From Anaerolineae bacterium (lineage in GTDB: Bacteria > Chloroflexota > Anaerolineae > Anaerolineales > UBA4823), in NCBI GenBank assembly GCA_003130835.1, contig QEXX01000088.1:19591-83590 (forward strand): DNA of 64,000 nt, read 5' to 3'. The notes beneath the pieces were generated by a model. That model searched no databases, was not told the origin of the DNA, and saw nothing but the letters and a program-made list of their open reading frames with translations. Shown piece by piece: positions 36,025-43,963 of this stretch. Position 1 is the first letter of the stretch. Each line of letters starts with the position of its first letter. Both the position numbers and the translations under genes were made by a program.

Positions 36025-36762
36025 CTATCCCAATCTGATGCGACGAAAGGCTTCTTCGTAACGTGGCTGCTCTTCAGTAGTATCCTTTGCGAATCGTTTT
36101 TTCATCCGCTCCCTTAGAGCTGCTTCGTCTGCAATTTGACTCCTGTGGAACAAGATAGCTTGGATCTTCCGTTCCCATAGAGATGTAACATCTAGGATCA
36201 CATTCGGCTCTACCGCTAAACTTACCCAGACCTCCCGCACAATATGGGGCTCAAGGCCCTCTTCTAGCAGTTCTGGGAAGTATAGATGATCACGGGCAGC
36301 CGGGAAAATAGCATCCACACACGCTTGGCCTGCAGCACGGTGATCGGGATGATTAATGCGCTCATCTCCAACAAAGAGCAATTGGGGGTCACAGGTGACA
36401 ACCACATCCGGCTGTTCCTGGCGAATGACACGCGTAATGGCTTTGCGCAGTTGTAAGTCAGGCACCAGATAGCCATCCGGAAAATCCAAAAAACGCACCT
36501 GCTGAACTCCTAAATGAGATGCAGCCTGCATTTGCTCTTGATGACGAATACCACACAATTGCTCCCCGCTTATCTGTCGATCATGGGTGCCTTTATCCCC
36601 ACAGGTCAATAGACAATACGAAACCTGATGTCCAGCATCTGTCCAGCGAGCAATCGTAGCACCACAGAAAAACTCCGGGTCATCGGGATGGGCTAAAATC
36701 ACTAAAATTCGTTGGACGGTTTCCCAACCTTCTGGTTGAAGAATCTTAACCATCGCTTTCAT
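36025..36762 (-). CDS. PIG-L family zinc deacetylase
   Basis: A 245-aa protein from ATG 36762 (AAGGAT 2-7 nt upstream). A longer frame to 36867 would overlap the PSP1 gene. The metal motif is ILAHPDDPEFFCGATIARW, and the partner His is in INHPDHRAAGQACVDA. PIG-L (LmbE-like) enzymes deacetylate N-acetylglucosaminyl conjugates, such as mycothiol or bacillithiol precursors, or other small amides. The MshA-like glycosyltransferase at 49489 could in principle act in the same pathway, but the genes are not linked. Confidence 0.87.
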   Translation of the reverse strand: MKAMVKILQPEGWETVQRILVILAHPDDPEFFCGATIARWTDAGHQVSYCLLTCGDKGTHDRQISGEQLCGIRHQEQMQAASHLGVQQVRFLDFPDGYLVPDLQLRKAITRVIRQEQPDVVVTCDPQLLFVGDERINHPDHRAAGQACVDAIFPAARDHLYFPELLEEGLEPHIVREVWVSLAVEPNVILDVTSLWERKIQAILFHRSQIADEAALRERMKKRFAKDTTEEQPRYEEAFRRIRLG

Positions 36763-36782
36763 GGATCCTTCTTGATGGGTCT

Positions 36783-37688
36783 TCACTTCCCACAAGCGCA
36801 CCCCCCGTTTCCATTGGACTGACAGGGCGATTGGGCTTTCGCCTTCAATGCTTGCAATTCTTCCCAAGGTTCAAGTTGGTTAACCGGAAATTCTTTCTGG
36901 ATTCCACTTGGAAACTCAACCACAACGCTTAGTTTCAACGGGTACACATCGACAACTTTTCCCTCACCCTGCGGGGTGACCACCTGTTTGCCGCGTTTTG
37001 GTAATTGTTTGCGTGCCTCAACGTATTGCTCATATTCATAGACCAAGCAGCAACGCAACCGTCCACACATGCCGGTAATCTCTGTGGGGGTGAGCGAAAT
37101 CCCCTGTTCTTTTGCCATTTTGATCGAGATCGGGCTGAACTCGGTCAGAAATTGTGAACAGCAACGATTTTCTAAGCCACAAGCCCCAAGTCCCCCCATC
37201 AACTTGGCGACATCGCGTGGACCAATCAGTCGCCACTCGATATTGACCTTCGGATACATCTTCTGAATGGCATTCCGCAATCGCTTCAAGTCAACTTTTC
37301 CCTCCATCTCACTACTGTATAAGATAGAGACCTTCTCACCATCAAAGCTGAATTCAGCCGCAACAATTTTCAAGCCGTGATAGCCGAGTTCCTTTGCTTT
37401 CTCACGGCAGTTCACGACGATTTCCATTTCTTTTTTCTGATAAATCTGGCGTAAAACCAGATCGCGTGGGGTTGCTTTTCGTTGGATGGTCTTCCAAGTC
37501 CCTTCTGGTGGAGGAGGTGGATCCGATATAAACGCTATGACCTGTCCCACCTGTCTCCCTCGACTGGTCTCCACGACAGCAAAGTCACCAATCTGGATAT
37601 CGGGACAGGTACTGGCATTAAAGTGGTAAATTTTGCCTGCTTTTTGAAATCGAACACCAACAATTAGAGGTTTCGTCAGGACATCCAT
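36783..37688 (-). CDS. PSP1-domain protein (YaaT/stage 0 sporulation protein-like)
   Basis: A 301-aa protein. The PSP1 domain covers about residues 60-150. The YaaT-type Cys region is LGACGLENRCCSQFL, followed by ITGMCGRLRCCLVYEYEQY. A Cys-rich tail GNGGCACGK ends the protein. B. subtilis YaaT is part of an RNase Y-associated Y-complex with 4Fe-4S clusters. The Cys clusters here fit iron-sulfur binding. It lies in the run of Fe-S and redox genes, 12 nt downstream of mrp. Confidence 0.87.
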   Translation of the reverse strand: MDVLTKPLIVGVRFQKAGKIYHFNASTCPDIQIGDFAVVETSRGRQVGQVIAFISDPPPPPEGTWKTIQRKATPRDLVLRQIYQKKEMEIVVNCREKAKELGYHGLKIVAAEFSFDGEKVSILYSSEMEGKVDLKRLRNAIQKMYPKVNIEWRLIGPRDVAKLMGGLGACGLENRCCSQFLTEFSPISIKMAKEQGISLTPTEITGMCGRLRCCLVYEYEQYVEARKQLPKRGKQVVTPQGEGKVVDVYPLKLSVVVEFPSGIQKEFPVNQLEPWEELQALKAKAQSPCQSNGNGGCACGK

Positions 37689-37700
37689 ACCGCTATATTC

Positions 37701-38768
37701 CTAAGCCTTTAGCGCCGACCCAGTTAGGGCCGCAACGCTGAGCTTGGCTGCGATCTCCTCGCTAATTTGAATTAATGCCTTGGCAACTTGTGAATCGGGC
37801 CGGGAAATAACCACCGGCACACCATTGTCACCGCTGATACGCACTTCTGGGTCAATAGGCACAGAGCCAATAAATGGAACGCCTGCTTGATCGGCTAACA
37901 CTTTTCCACCCCCTGCTCCAAAAATGTCCATCTTCTGACCATCTGGAAGCTCCAGGTAACTCATATTTTCAATCACGCCTAAGACCGGAACTTCCAATTG
38001 GCGGAACATTTCAATGCCCCGCCGTGCATCATCTAAGGAGACTTGCTGTGGCAGGGTTACAATGACACCCCCGCTGAGCGGCAAGGATTGCGATAAACTT
38101 AAGGCGGCATCGCCTGTACCAGGCGGTAAATCAACCACCAAATAGTCAAGCTCGCCCCAATCGACATCACTCAAGAATTGACGAATTGCGGAATGCAACA
38201 TTGGGCCGCGCCAGATGAGGGGTTGATCAGCACGCACTAAAAATCCAATCGACATCAACTTGACCTGATAGGCTGCTGCGGGTAGGATTTTGTTTCCCTT
38301 TTGAGGCGGCAAGCGATTGACCCCCATCATGGTTGGGATGTTCGGGCCGTAAATATCTGCATCCAATAAGCCCACCCGAGCCCCTCGCTGAGCTAAGCAG
38401 ACTGCTAGGTTCACTGCTATGGTGCTCTTTCCTACGCCTCCCTTTCCGGAACCCACTGCAATAGCATTCCGAATCGGCAATTCAATTAGAGACCTAACCC
38501 GACCATCACTTGGTACATTGGAGGTCATCTCAATTTTGACCTCTTGGACACCCTTTAGAGCTAAGACAGCTTGACGAGCTTCTTCTTCGATTTTACCGCG
38601 CAACGGACAGGCCGGTGTCGTCAGTTCAATCTTAAAGCTCACCCGCTTACCATCAATTTGGATATCCTTGATCATATTCAAACTAACCAAGTCACGATGC
38701 AACTCGGGTTCTTGCACATGACTGAGTGCTTCTAAAACTGCTTCTTTTGTAATCCTTTGCTCAACCAT
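37701..38768 (-). CDS. mrp: Mrp/ApbC/NBP35-family Fe-S cluster carrier ATPase
   Basis: A 355-aa protein. An N-terminal MIP18-like (DUF59) domain (about residues 1-85) is followed by a deviant Walker A VGSGKGGVGKSTIAVNLA (near 106), LLDADIYGPNIPTMMG and DYLVVDLPPGTGDAAL. The CxxC pair of some family members is not seen; ENMSYLEL occupies that place. It transfers Fe-S clusters to apoproteins such as complex I and fits the adjacent nuo genes. A 97-nt gap separates it from the Cys-rich gene upstream, so it may have its own promoter. Confidence 0.93.
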   Translation of the reverse strand: MVEQRITKEAVLEALSHVQEPELHRDLVSLNMIKDIQIDGKRVSFKIELTTPACPLRGKIEEEARQAVLALKGVQEVKIEMTSNVPSDGRVRSLIELPIRNAIAVGSGKGGVGKSTIAVNLAVCLAQRGARVGLLDADIYGPNIPTMMGVNRLPPQKGNKILPAAAYQVKLMSIGFLVRADQPLIWRGPMLHSAIRQFLSDVDWGELDYLVVDLPPGTGDAALSLSQSLPLSGGVIVTLPQQVSLDDARRGIEMFRQLEVPVLGVIENMSYLELPDGQKMDIFGAGGGKVLADQAGVPFIGSVPIDPEVRISGDNGVPVVISRPDSQVAKALIQISEEIAAKLSVAALTGSALKA

Positions 38769-38865
38769 ATCTGATTTCCTTTTTTTTGATTCATTCCGAA
38801 CACTTATTGTCCAAACCGATTAGATGAGGATAGTATTGAACGCTGTACTCTTTCTTTGTTTAGGA

Positions 38866-39195
38866 TCATGATTCCTCTGTTTCTGATGGCATGAGCTGAC
38901 TTGCCGCTAACTCATCCAAAGCCATCTGATAGAGGGCAATCAATTCTTCATCACTGCCTCGAAACTTGCGGATCGTTTGTTTCGAGCATTGTTCACAGCC
39001 TTGATGCGCTCGCCAAGTATCACTATGGCAAGTCATACAATTGGCTAAGCGTGCCATAAACAACACAAATGCCCTGCGTTCCCGATCACCGACCGGTTTA
39101 TTCGAGATTTGCTCGATAAACTGTTGCCACTTCTCACCGCGTTGGGTCGCCAAGCATGGTATTAAACGCGGTGGAAACAACAACTCCGTATGCAT
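38866..39195 (-). CDS. Small Cys-rich protein with CxxCH and CxxC motifs
   Basis: A 109-aa hypothetical protein. It contains NCMTCHSDTWRAHQGCEQCS (residues about 53-72), i.e. CxxCH plus a second CxxC, which looks like a zinc ribbon or Fe-S/heme site. No signal peptide is present, so a periplasmic c-type cytochrome is unlikely. It lies 21 nt after nuoI in the complex I operon. The context suggests a role in redox-complex assembly, by inference only. Confidence 0.65.
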   Translation of the reverse strand: MHTELLFPPRLIPCLATQRGEKWQQFIEQISNKPVGDRERRAFVLFMARLANCMTCHSDTWRAHQGCEQCSKQTIRKFRGSDEELIALYQMALDELAASQLMPSETEES

Positions 39196-39216
39196 GGATG
39201 TGTTGATTCAAACGCC

Positions 39217-39834
39217 TTAACTCTCGGCAGAAGCTGTTTTCTTAGCTGCCTTTGCCGCTTCCGCTTCAGCACGCAGCGCTTCTTCTCGTTGATAATTGGT
39301 CGGACGGATTGAAGCATAATAGGAGAGCGGCTTACTCAGTTTTTCTTTATTATAAATGTTATGCGTATGTCGGTCGTAAACCGACAATTCGTAGTCATGA
39401 TCCATCTTGATCGCATCAAAGGGGCAATACTCAGCGCAATAGCCGCAGTTCATGCATATATCTACATCGATATAAAATTCCTGCGGCTCAGGCACCGGAC
39501 GTCCTGTCTTCGGATCGGTCGTTCGCACAATCCAAATACATTGGGGCGGACAAACCTTTGCGCAGATGCCACACGACGTACAACGGTGAAAAATGCTTCC
39601 ATCTTCGTTTTCTTCGTAAACCAAGAATGGGATAAAGCGAAATTCCTCAGGGACAGGAACCTTTTCCTCCGGATATTGGATCGTGAACACGCCACTGGCT
39701 TCTTTGCTCATGCGATGGCGAATTCCATCTTCAGTATAATACCGCTTACCTAACCACTTGATGTCATCGATATAGGTACCGATAAACCTGCGGAGCGTTA
39801 CTCCAAGACCTTTGAGAATGCCTAATCCATCCAT
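39217..39834 (-). CDS. nuoI: NADH-quinone oxidoreductase subunit I
   Basis: A 205-aa ferredoxin-type subunit with two 4Fe-4S motifs, CTSCGICAKVCPPQC and CMNCGYCAEYCPFDAIK. These house the N6a/N6b clusters of the complex I peripheral arm. The C-terminal Ala/Lys-rich tail (about 25 residues) is extra. It lies 21 nt after nuoCD. Confidence 0.95.
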   Translation of the reverse strand: MDGLGILKGLGVTLRRFIGTYIDDIKWLGKRYYTEDGIRHRMSKEASGVFTIQYPEEKVPVPEEFRFIPFLVYEENEDGSIFHRCTSCGICAKVCPPQCIWIVRTTDPKTGRPVPEPQEFYIDVDICMNCGYCAEYCPFDAIKMDHDYELSVYDRHTHNIYNKEKLSKPLSYYASIRPTNYQREEALRAEAEAAKAAKKTASAES

Positions 39835-39855
39835 GACACTACTCCACTCCCATCA

Positions 39856-41598
39856 TTAGCGATCTAATTCACCTAAAACGATATCAATCGAACCCAATAT
39901 GGCAACCGCATCGGCAACTTTGTTGCCTTTCGCCATGGTTTCCAATGCCGTGATGTTGACAAAAGATGGTGCACGAACATGATATCGCCACGGATTAGGT
40001 TTTCCATTGGAAACCACATAATACCCCAACTCTCCTTTCGGAGCTTCTACCCGACCATAGGCTTCGCCCGGAGGAACTCGCACCTGGTACTGCGGTTTGC
40101 CGGCCTGAATTGGACCTTCTGGGAGATCACGAATGGCTTGTTGGAGAATGCGGATGCTTTGGCGGATTTCATCCATGCGCACGAGATAACGGTCGTACAC
40201 ATCGCCATGGTAGCGCACTGCTACGTCGAACTCAAACCGATCGTAAATGCTATAGGGATCCGCGCGACGGATATCATACGGCACACCAGAAGCTCTTAGC
40301 AAAGGACCGCTTGCAGAATAGGCAATTGCTTGCTCAGGGGTCAAGACACCCACCCCCTCACAGCGAGCGCGGATAATTTCATTATTTGTCAGGTACAAAT
40401 CGAGCTCATCAATCCGCCGTGGCAACCTCTCGTACACAAGGTCACGCATTTTCTCATAGACGCCTTCTGGCAAATCCCGTGCAACCCCTCCAAAACGGAA
40501 GTAATTACACATCATCCGTGAACCAGCTACCGCCTCGAAGATGTCCAAGATTAATTCTCGCTCCTCAATGGCGTATAACATCGGGGTAAAGTAAGCCCCC
40601 AAATCGTTGAGCAGTGATCCAATGGCGAAGAGGTGATTGCTGATCCGAGTGAATTCCGCCATAATCACCCGCAAGTATTCAGCTCTCTCTGGGGGTTTGA
40701 TGCCCATCAATTTTTCGACCGCTATAGCATAACCGAAATTGTTGCTCATTGAGGACAGATAGTCCAAGCGGTCTGTAAAGGGCATGTTCATTAGGTAGGT
40801 ATTCCGCTCGCCAATCTTTTCATGGTTGCGATGTAGATACCCCATGACCGGCTTCAACGCTCGAATCGTCTCGCCCTCCAGCAAAACCACCATACGGAAT
40901 ACCCCATGCGTCGAGGGATGTTGAGGGCCCAAATTGACAATCAGAGTATCCGTCTTGAGCGAAGAATCCGAAAGGCTAGATTGGATTTTGGTCAAACTAG
41001 CATAGAGAGAGGAATCGTTATCGGGAATCCATTTATCTGGGTCAAAATCGGCGGGATAATCGACGTTTTTATGAAATGGATTTTTATCCTCGATCCGGTA
41101 GACATGTCCATCTGGCCAGCGGCTCTTAAAGGGTTTTGCGTCCTCCTCATAATAAGGTTCACGCCAATCCTTGCGTAACGGGTGGCCTGCAAATCCTTCC
41201 CACATCAAGATGCGCCGCAAGTCCGGATGGCCTTCGTAGCGAATGCCCAATAAATCCCACGCTTCTCTCTCTTGGAACTCTGCGCCCGGATAGAGCGAGA
41301 CCAGAGACGGAACAACTGCTTGATCACGGGGCGTTTGCACCTTTAGAACCAGCGCAGGTCCGCCAATCGTGCGGTAAAAGTGATAGACCGATTCCATCAA
41401 GCCATCTGGAAGATAATCTACGCCTGTCACCGAAGAGAGGTAGTCATATCCCATCTCATCACGCACGGTCTTGGCAACATCGAGTAACGCCTCTGCCTTG
41501 ACGATATATCCCTCATACCCCTTGCGTTCATCTCGCTTTACGGATTCAGGAAATCTTTCGGTTAAGTCCATCTCTGTCAACACTACTTGTTCGGTCAT
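39856..41598 (-). CDS. nuoCD: NADH-quinone oxidoreductase fused subunits C/D
   Basis: A 580-aa protein from ATG 41598, preceded by GGAGAAAGGG. An ATG at 41613 would add five residues. Residues 1-190 are NuoC (30-kDa subunit; LDVAKTVRDEMGYDYLSSVT, REAWDLLGIRYEGHPDLRRI). A linker of about 25 residues follows. The remainder is NuoD (49-kDa subunit; NLGPQHPSTHGVFRMVVLLEGE split across its start, GYLHRNHEKIGE). NuoD contributes the quinone site. The fusion is a known variant in some bacteria. Confidence 0.94.
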   Translation of the reverse strand: MTEQVVLTEMDLTERFPESVKRDERKGYEGYIVKAEALLDVAKTVRDEMGYDYLSSVTGVDYLPDGLMESVYHFYRTIGGPALVLKVQTPRDQAVVPSLVSLYPGAEFQEREAWDLLGIRYEGHPDLRRILMWEGFAGHPLRKDWREPYYEEDAKPFKSRWPDGHVYRIEDKNPFHKNVDYPADFDPDKWIPDNDSSLYASLTKIQSSLSDSSLKTDTLIVNLGPQHPSTHGVFRMVVLLEGETIRALKPVMGYLHRNHEKIGERNTYLMNMPFTDRLDYLSSMSNNFGYAIAVEKLMGIKPPERAEYLRVIMAEFTRISNHLFAIGSLLNDLGAYFTPMLYAIEERELILDIFEAVAGSRMMCNYFRFGGVARDLPEGVYEKMRDLVYERLPRRIDELDLYLTNNEIIRARCEGVGVLTPEQAIAYSASGPLLRASGVPYDIRRADPYSIYDRFEFDVAVRYHGDVYDRYLVRMDEIRQSIRILQQAIRDLPEGPIQAGKPQYQVRVPPGEAYGRVEAPKGELGYYVVSNGKPNPWRYHVRAPSFVNITALETMAKGNKVADAVAILGSIDIVLGELDR

Positions 41599-41614
41599 TT
41601 TCCCTTTCTCCATC

Positions 41615-42283
41615 TTATGCAGGATTTACCCCTTCTTGCGCCGTAGCTTCGGCTTGACCTTCCATCGATTTTTTCTGAGAGTACTCGCGGATTAATTCAT
41701 ACTCCCGCGGGTCCATAATATCCGGGCCTAAAACAGGCACCGGAATCACTTCTGAGACCCCTTTCTTATACCAGCGCGCCTCCCGTAACGTTTGATTGTC
41801 GATCTTCTTTTGAAGTGTAATCAATCCATGCAGCAGAGCCTGCGGTGTCGGAGGACAACCTGGAATGTACACATCAACAGGAATATAGTTGTCGATTCCA
41901 GAGACAACATTGTAGCCTTCCTTGAAAGGCCCTCCTCCAGAAGCACAGGCGCCCATGGCAACCACATATTTGGGTTCGGGCATCTGGTTATATAACCGGA
42001 CGATCTGCGGAACCATCTTCTTGGTCACTGTGCCGGATACCAGCAGTAGATCTGCTTGGCGTGGACTCGGCCGCATCACTTCCATCCCGAAACGAGCAAA
42101 ATCAAAGCGGCTGGCAGCCGTGCAGATCATTTCAATCGCGCAGCAAGCTAAACCAAACATCATCGGCCAGATAGAAGACCGCCGACTCCAGTTGTAGATG
42201 CGGTCAATAGTTGTCACAGCAACTTGATTTTTAATCTCCGGGGGTATTTCGTAACCGGGCTTATTGAGTTCAGTGTCTGTCAT
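41615..42283 (-). CDS. nuoB: NADH-quinone oxidoreductase subunit B
   Basis: A 222-aa subunit carrying cluster N2. The Cys pair of ACCAIEM is preceded by WPMMFGL. The further ligands are in [13 protein letters not shown] and [14 protein letters not shown]. The C-terminal tail of about 40 residues is longer than usual. Its ATG overlaps the iscX stop (ATGA), so translation is coupled. Confidence 0.96.
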   Translation of the reverse strand: MTDTELNKPGYEIPPEIKNQVAVTTIDRIYNWSRRSSIWPMMFGLACCAIEMICTAASRFDFARFGMEVMRPSPRQADLLLVSGTVTKKMVPQIVRLYNQMPEPKYVVAMGACASGGGPFKEGYNVVSGIDNYIPVDVYIPGCPPTPQALLHGLITLQKKIDNQTLREARWYKKGVSEVIPVPVLGPDIMDPREYELIREYSQKKSMEGQAEATAQEGVNPA

Positions 42284-42495
42284 GGATTGACCTCCTCATA
42301 CCAAGTATTGAAGATTTGGAGCAAAATATCATCGTTGACAATCGAAGGATCATCGTCAAACTCTGCCAATGCTAAAATCCACTCGCACAAAGTTCCCAAA
42401 GAAAGACTCTCAAAATTTACAGAAGGATGGCTTCGTTTCAAACATTGCACGATCCCAAAGGTATCATCCCAGTTCAATCTTTCTTCTACAGCCAT
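42280..42495 (-). CDS. iscX: IscX-like iron-sulfur assembly protein
   Basis: A 71-aa protein. The reading frame could begin as far up as 42651, but the promoter at 42503-42531 places the transcription start at about 42495, where an in-frame ATG ([11 protein letters not shown]) stands. The sequence matches IscX/Yfh[32 protein letters not shown], then [19 protein letters not shown]. IscX binds iron and IscS and modulates Fe-S assembly. It is not next to isc genes but heads a complex I operon and overlaps nuoB. No other IscX-operon gene is seen. Confidence 0.85.
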   Translation of the reverse strand: MAVEERLNWDDTFGIVQCLKRSHPSVNFESLSLGTLCEWILALAEFDDDPSIVNDDILLQIFNTWYEEVNP

Positions 42496-42502
42496 TAGCG
42501 CC

Positions 42503-42531
42503 ATTATAATCGGGTCATAGGATTTGGTCAA
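42503..42531 (-). promoter_or_regulatory. Promoter of the iscX-nuoB-nuoCD-nuoI operon
   Basis: On the minus strand TTGACC (42531-42526), a 17-nt spacer and a perfect TATAAT (42508-42503) are followed by seven bases and the iscX ATG. This is the strongest promoter-like sequence in the window and implies a leaderless iscX mRNA. Confidence 0.75.
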
Positions 42532-42542
42532 GCTAGAATATA

Positions 42543-42558
42543 GCAAATATATATTTGC
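42543..42558. promoter_or_regulatory. 16-bp perfect palindrome, candidate operator
   Basis: GCAAATATATATTTGC is its own reverse complement. It overlaps the -35 element of the rightward promoter (42555-42560) and lies 11 nt upstream of the -35 of the leftward iscX promoter. It could let the regulator encoded at 42591 repress its own gene and control the nuo operon. Confidence 0.65.
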
Positions 42559-42583
42559 GTTAATGACCTGGTTGAGATATAAT
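42555..42583 (+). promoter_or_regulatory. Promoter of the SufR-like regulator gene
   Basis: TTGCGT (42555-42560), a 17-nt spacer and TATAAT (42578-42583) are followed by seven bases and the ATG at 42591. There is no SD, so the transcript is probably leaderless. The -35 is embedded in the palindrome at 42543-42558. Confidence 0.65.
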
Positions 42584-42590
42584 ACGAACG

Positions 42591-43214
42591 ATGGCGCCAA
42601 CACGCACGAAAATTCTTGCTTTCTTAGAAAAACGAGGGTCTGCTTCCGCAATAGAATTGAGCCATGCCCTGCAATTGACCCCTGCCAACATCCGTCATCA
42701 CCTACGGGTCTTGCAAAAAGAAGGGGTGGTCATTGCCATCCGTGTCGATCGTACCCACGAACGCGGTCGCCCTGCCTATTTATTTGCCCTTCGTGAACAA
42801 CAAAAAGCTCACAACCTTGACCGTTTGTGTGGTGCATTCCTGCAACACTTGCGCGCCGCAGCCTCGCCGCATGAAAAAGACTCCGTGCTTCGTTCCATTG
42901 CCCAACAAATGGCGGCGATGAAACCAACTTCTCCCGCGCTGAACCTCACCCAAAGATTAATGGCTACCATGAAAACCCTAAACGAGATGTCTTACAAAGC
43001 AAGTTGGGAAGCACACCGCGAGTCTCCAACCATTAAGTTTGCTCATTGCCCTTATGCATCCATCATAGATTCTTTTCCAGAACTCTGTCAAATCGATCAA
43101 TATCTCCTAGAAGCTCTGATGCAATGCTCAATCGAAACTGTATCCACACAAGAGAGCACCCCGACAGGGGAGTTTATCTGTCGTTTTCGCTTACGGCAGC
43201 CCAAACCATCGTAA
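42591..43214 (+). CDS. SufR-like winged-helix regulator with C-terminal Cys motif
   Basis: A 207-aa regulator. The N-terminal winged helix (residues 1-65) includes ALQLTPANIRHHLRVLQKEG. The C-terminal domain has Cys153, Cys166, Cys179 and Cys197. The first three are spaced C-X12-C-X12-C starting from HCPYASIID, like the Fe-S ligands of SufR-type regulators. SufR represses suf genes when its cluster is intact. Divergence from an IscX-led complex I operon, with a palindrome between the promoters, supports an Fe-S-sensing role. Cluster binding is inferred. Confidence 0.8.
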   Translation: MAPTRTKILAFLEKRGSASAIELSHALQLTPANIRHHLRVLQKEGVVIAIRVDRTHERGRPAYLFALREQQKAHNLDRLCGAFLQHLRAAASPHEKDSVLRSIAQQMAAMKPTSPALNLTQRLMATMKTLNEMSYKASWEAHRESPTIKFAHCPYASIIDSFPELCQIDQYLLEALMQCSIETVSTQESTPTGEFICRFRLRQPKPS

Positions 43215-43367
43215 TCAGACCCGACTTCTTCTGATAAAAACCACCTTCAAGCCCTTTTTTACGGCTGATTGATTGCCAACCAACTAGAATGAATCCCTGA
43301 CCACTTTCTTTGGTAGAATCTAGCCAAACTTTTTCCCAACCCAACCACTGGACTGATTCAATATCGA

Positions 43368-43814
43368 ATGGGATTTACCGCCATGAAACAAACGCAAAAA
43401 CGGAAGCGAATGCCATTCCAGGCCGATCTTGGGCAGATAAAAAGGTTATTGTATTTCCCCATCACCCTGCTGATGCTAGCCGCCTGTGCCTCCTCTGCCA
43501 ATTTACCGAATCAGGTGATCGAAGCTTATTATCAAGCCCTAACCCTGAAAGACTTAAACACCATGATCTCTCTAGCTTGCCCAGAATGGGAGGAGCAAGC
43601 CCGCAATGAATACAACTCCTTTGGGGCAGTAACCACGCAATTGCAAGACCTGAAATGTGAAACCGCCTCGCAGGATCAATCCAAAGCATTAGTCACTTGT
43701 CGCGGCAAGATTATTGCCAATTATGAGAATGAAGTATTAGAAATCGACTTATCCAAACTTAAATTTCAAGTTGTTCAACGAGGCGGGAATTGGTTGTTTT
43801 GCGGTTACCCCTAA
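43368..43814 (+). CDS. Small lipoprotein (DUF4878-like fold possible)
   Basis: A 148-aa protein (or 143 aa from ATG 43383). The signal segment ends in the lipobox LMLAACAS. The mature part begins with LPNQVIEAYYQALTLKDLN, resembling NTF2-like lipoprotein domains, and contains Cys pairs (residues about 68, 92, 106) and a final WLFCGYP. It lies 29 nt before the DltX-like microprotein on the same strand and may belong to that unit. No SD is clear. Confidence 0.65.
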   Translation: MGFTAMKQTQKRKRMPFQADLGQIKRLLYFPITLLMLAACASSANLPNQVIEAYYQALTLKDLNTMISLACPEWEEQARNEYNSFGAVTTQLQDLKCETASQDQSKALVTCRGKIIANYENEVLEIDLSKLKFQVVQRGGNWLFCGYP

Positions 43815-43843
43815 TCCATGTAGCCTCCTATTAGAGAGCATCC

Positions 43844-43963
43844 ATGTTATCCAAACTCTTCTCAAAAGAAAATCTTTATGCTATCCTGCTTTGTCTGATG
43901 TTAATCGCTTTAATTGTGTTAACAGCCGATACCGCCCCCGTCTGGATTTACCAGGGGTTTTAG
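43844..43963 (+). CDS. DltX-like 39-aa membrane microprotein
   Basis: An ATG at 43844 opens a 39-aa frame ending in TAG directly abutting the MBOAT ATG (TAGATG). A basic N-terminus (MLSKLFSKEN) is followed by one hydrophobic helix (residues 11-27, LYAILLCLMLIALIVLT) and a short exported tail ending in WIYQGF. DltX proteins have the same size, topology and a C-terminal F-I-Y-x-x-F motif (FIYNEF in the best-known cases), whose Tyr has been shown to carry the acyl group during D-alanine transfer. Here Tyr36 would do this. AGAGAG is a weak SD. It was found by reading upstream of the MBOAT gene. Confidence 0.75.
   Translation: MLSKLFSKENLYAILLCLMLIALIVLTADTAPVWIYQGF

Noticed and set aside
38866..39195. 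Periplasmic c-type cytochrome call based on CxxCH
   Set aside because: There is no signal peptide and the motif sits next to a second CxxC, so zinc or Fe-S binding is at least as likely.
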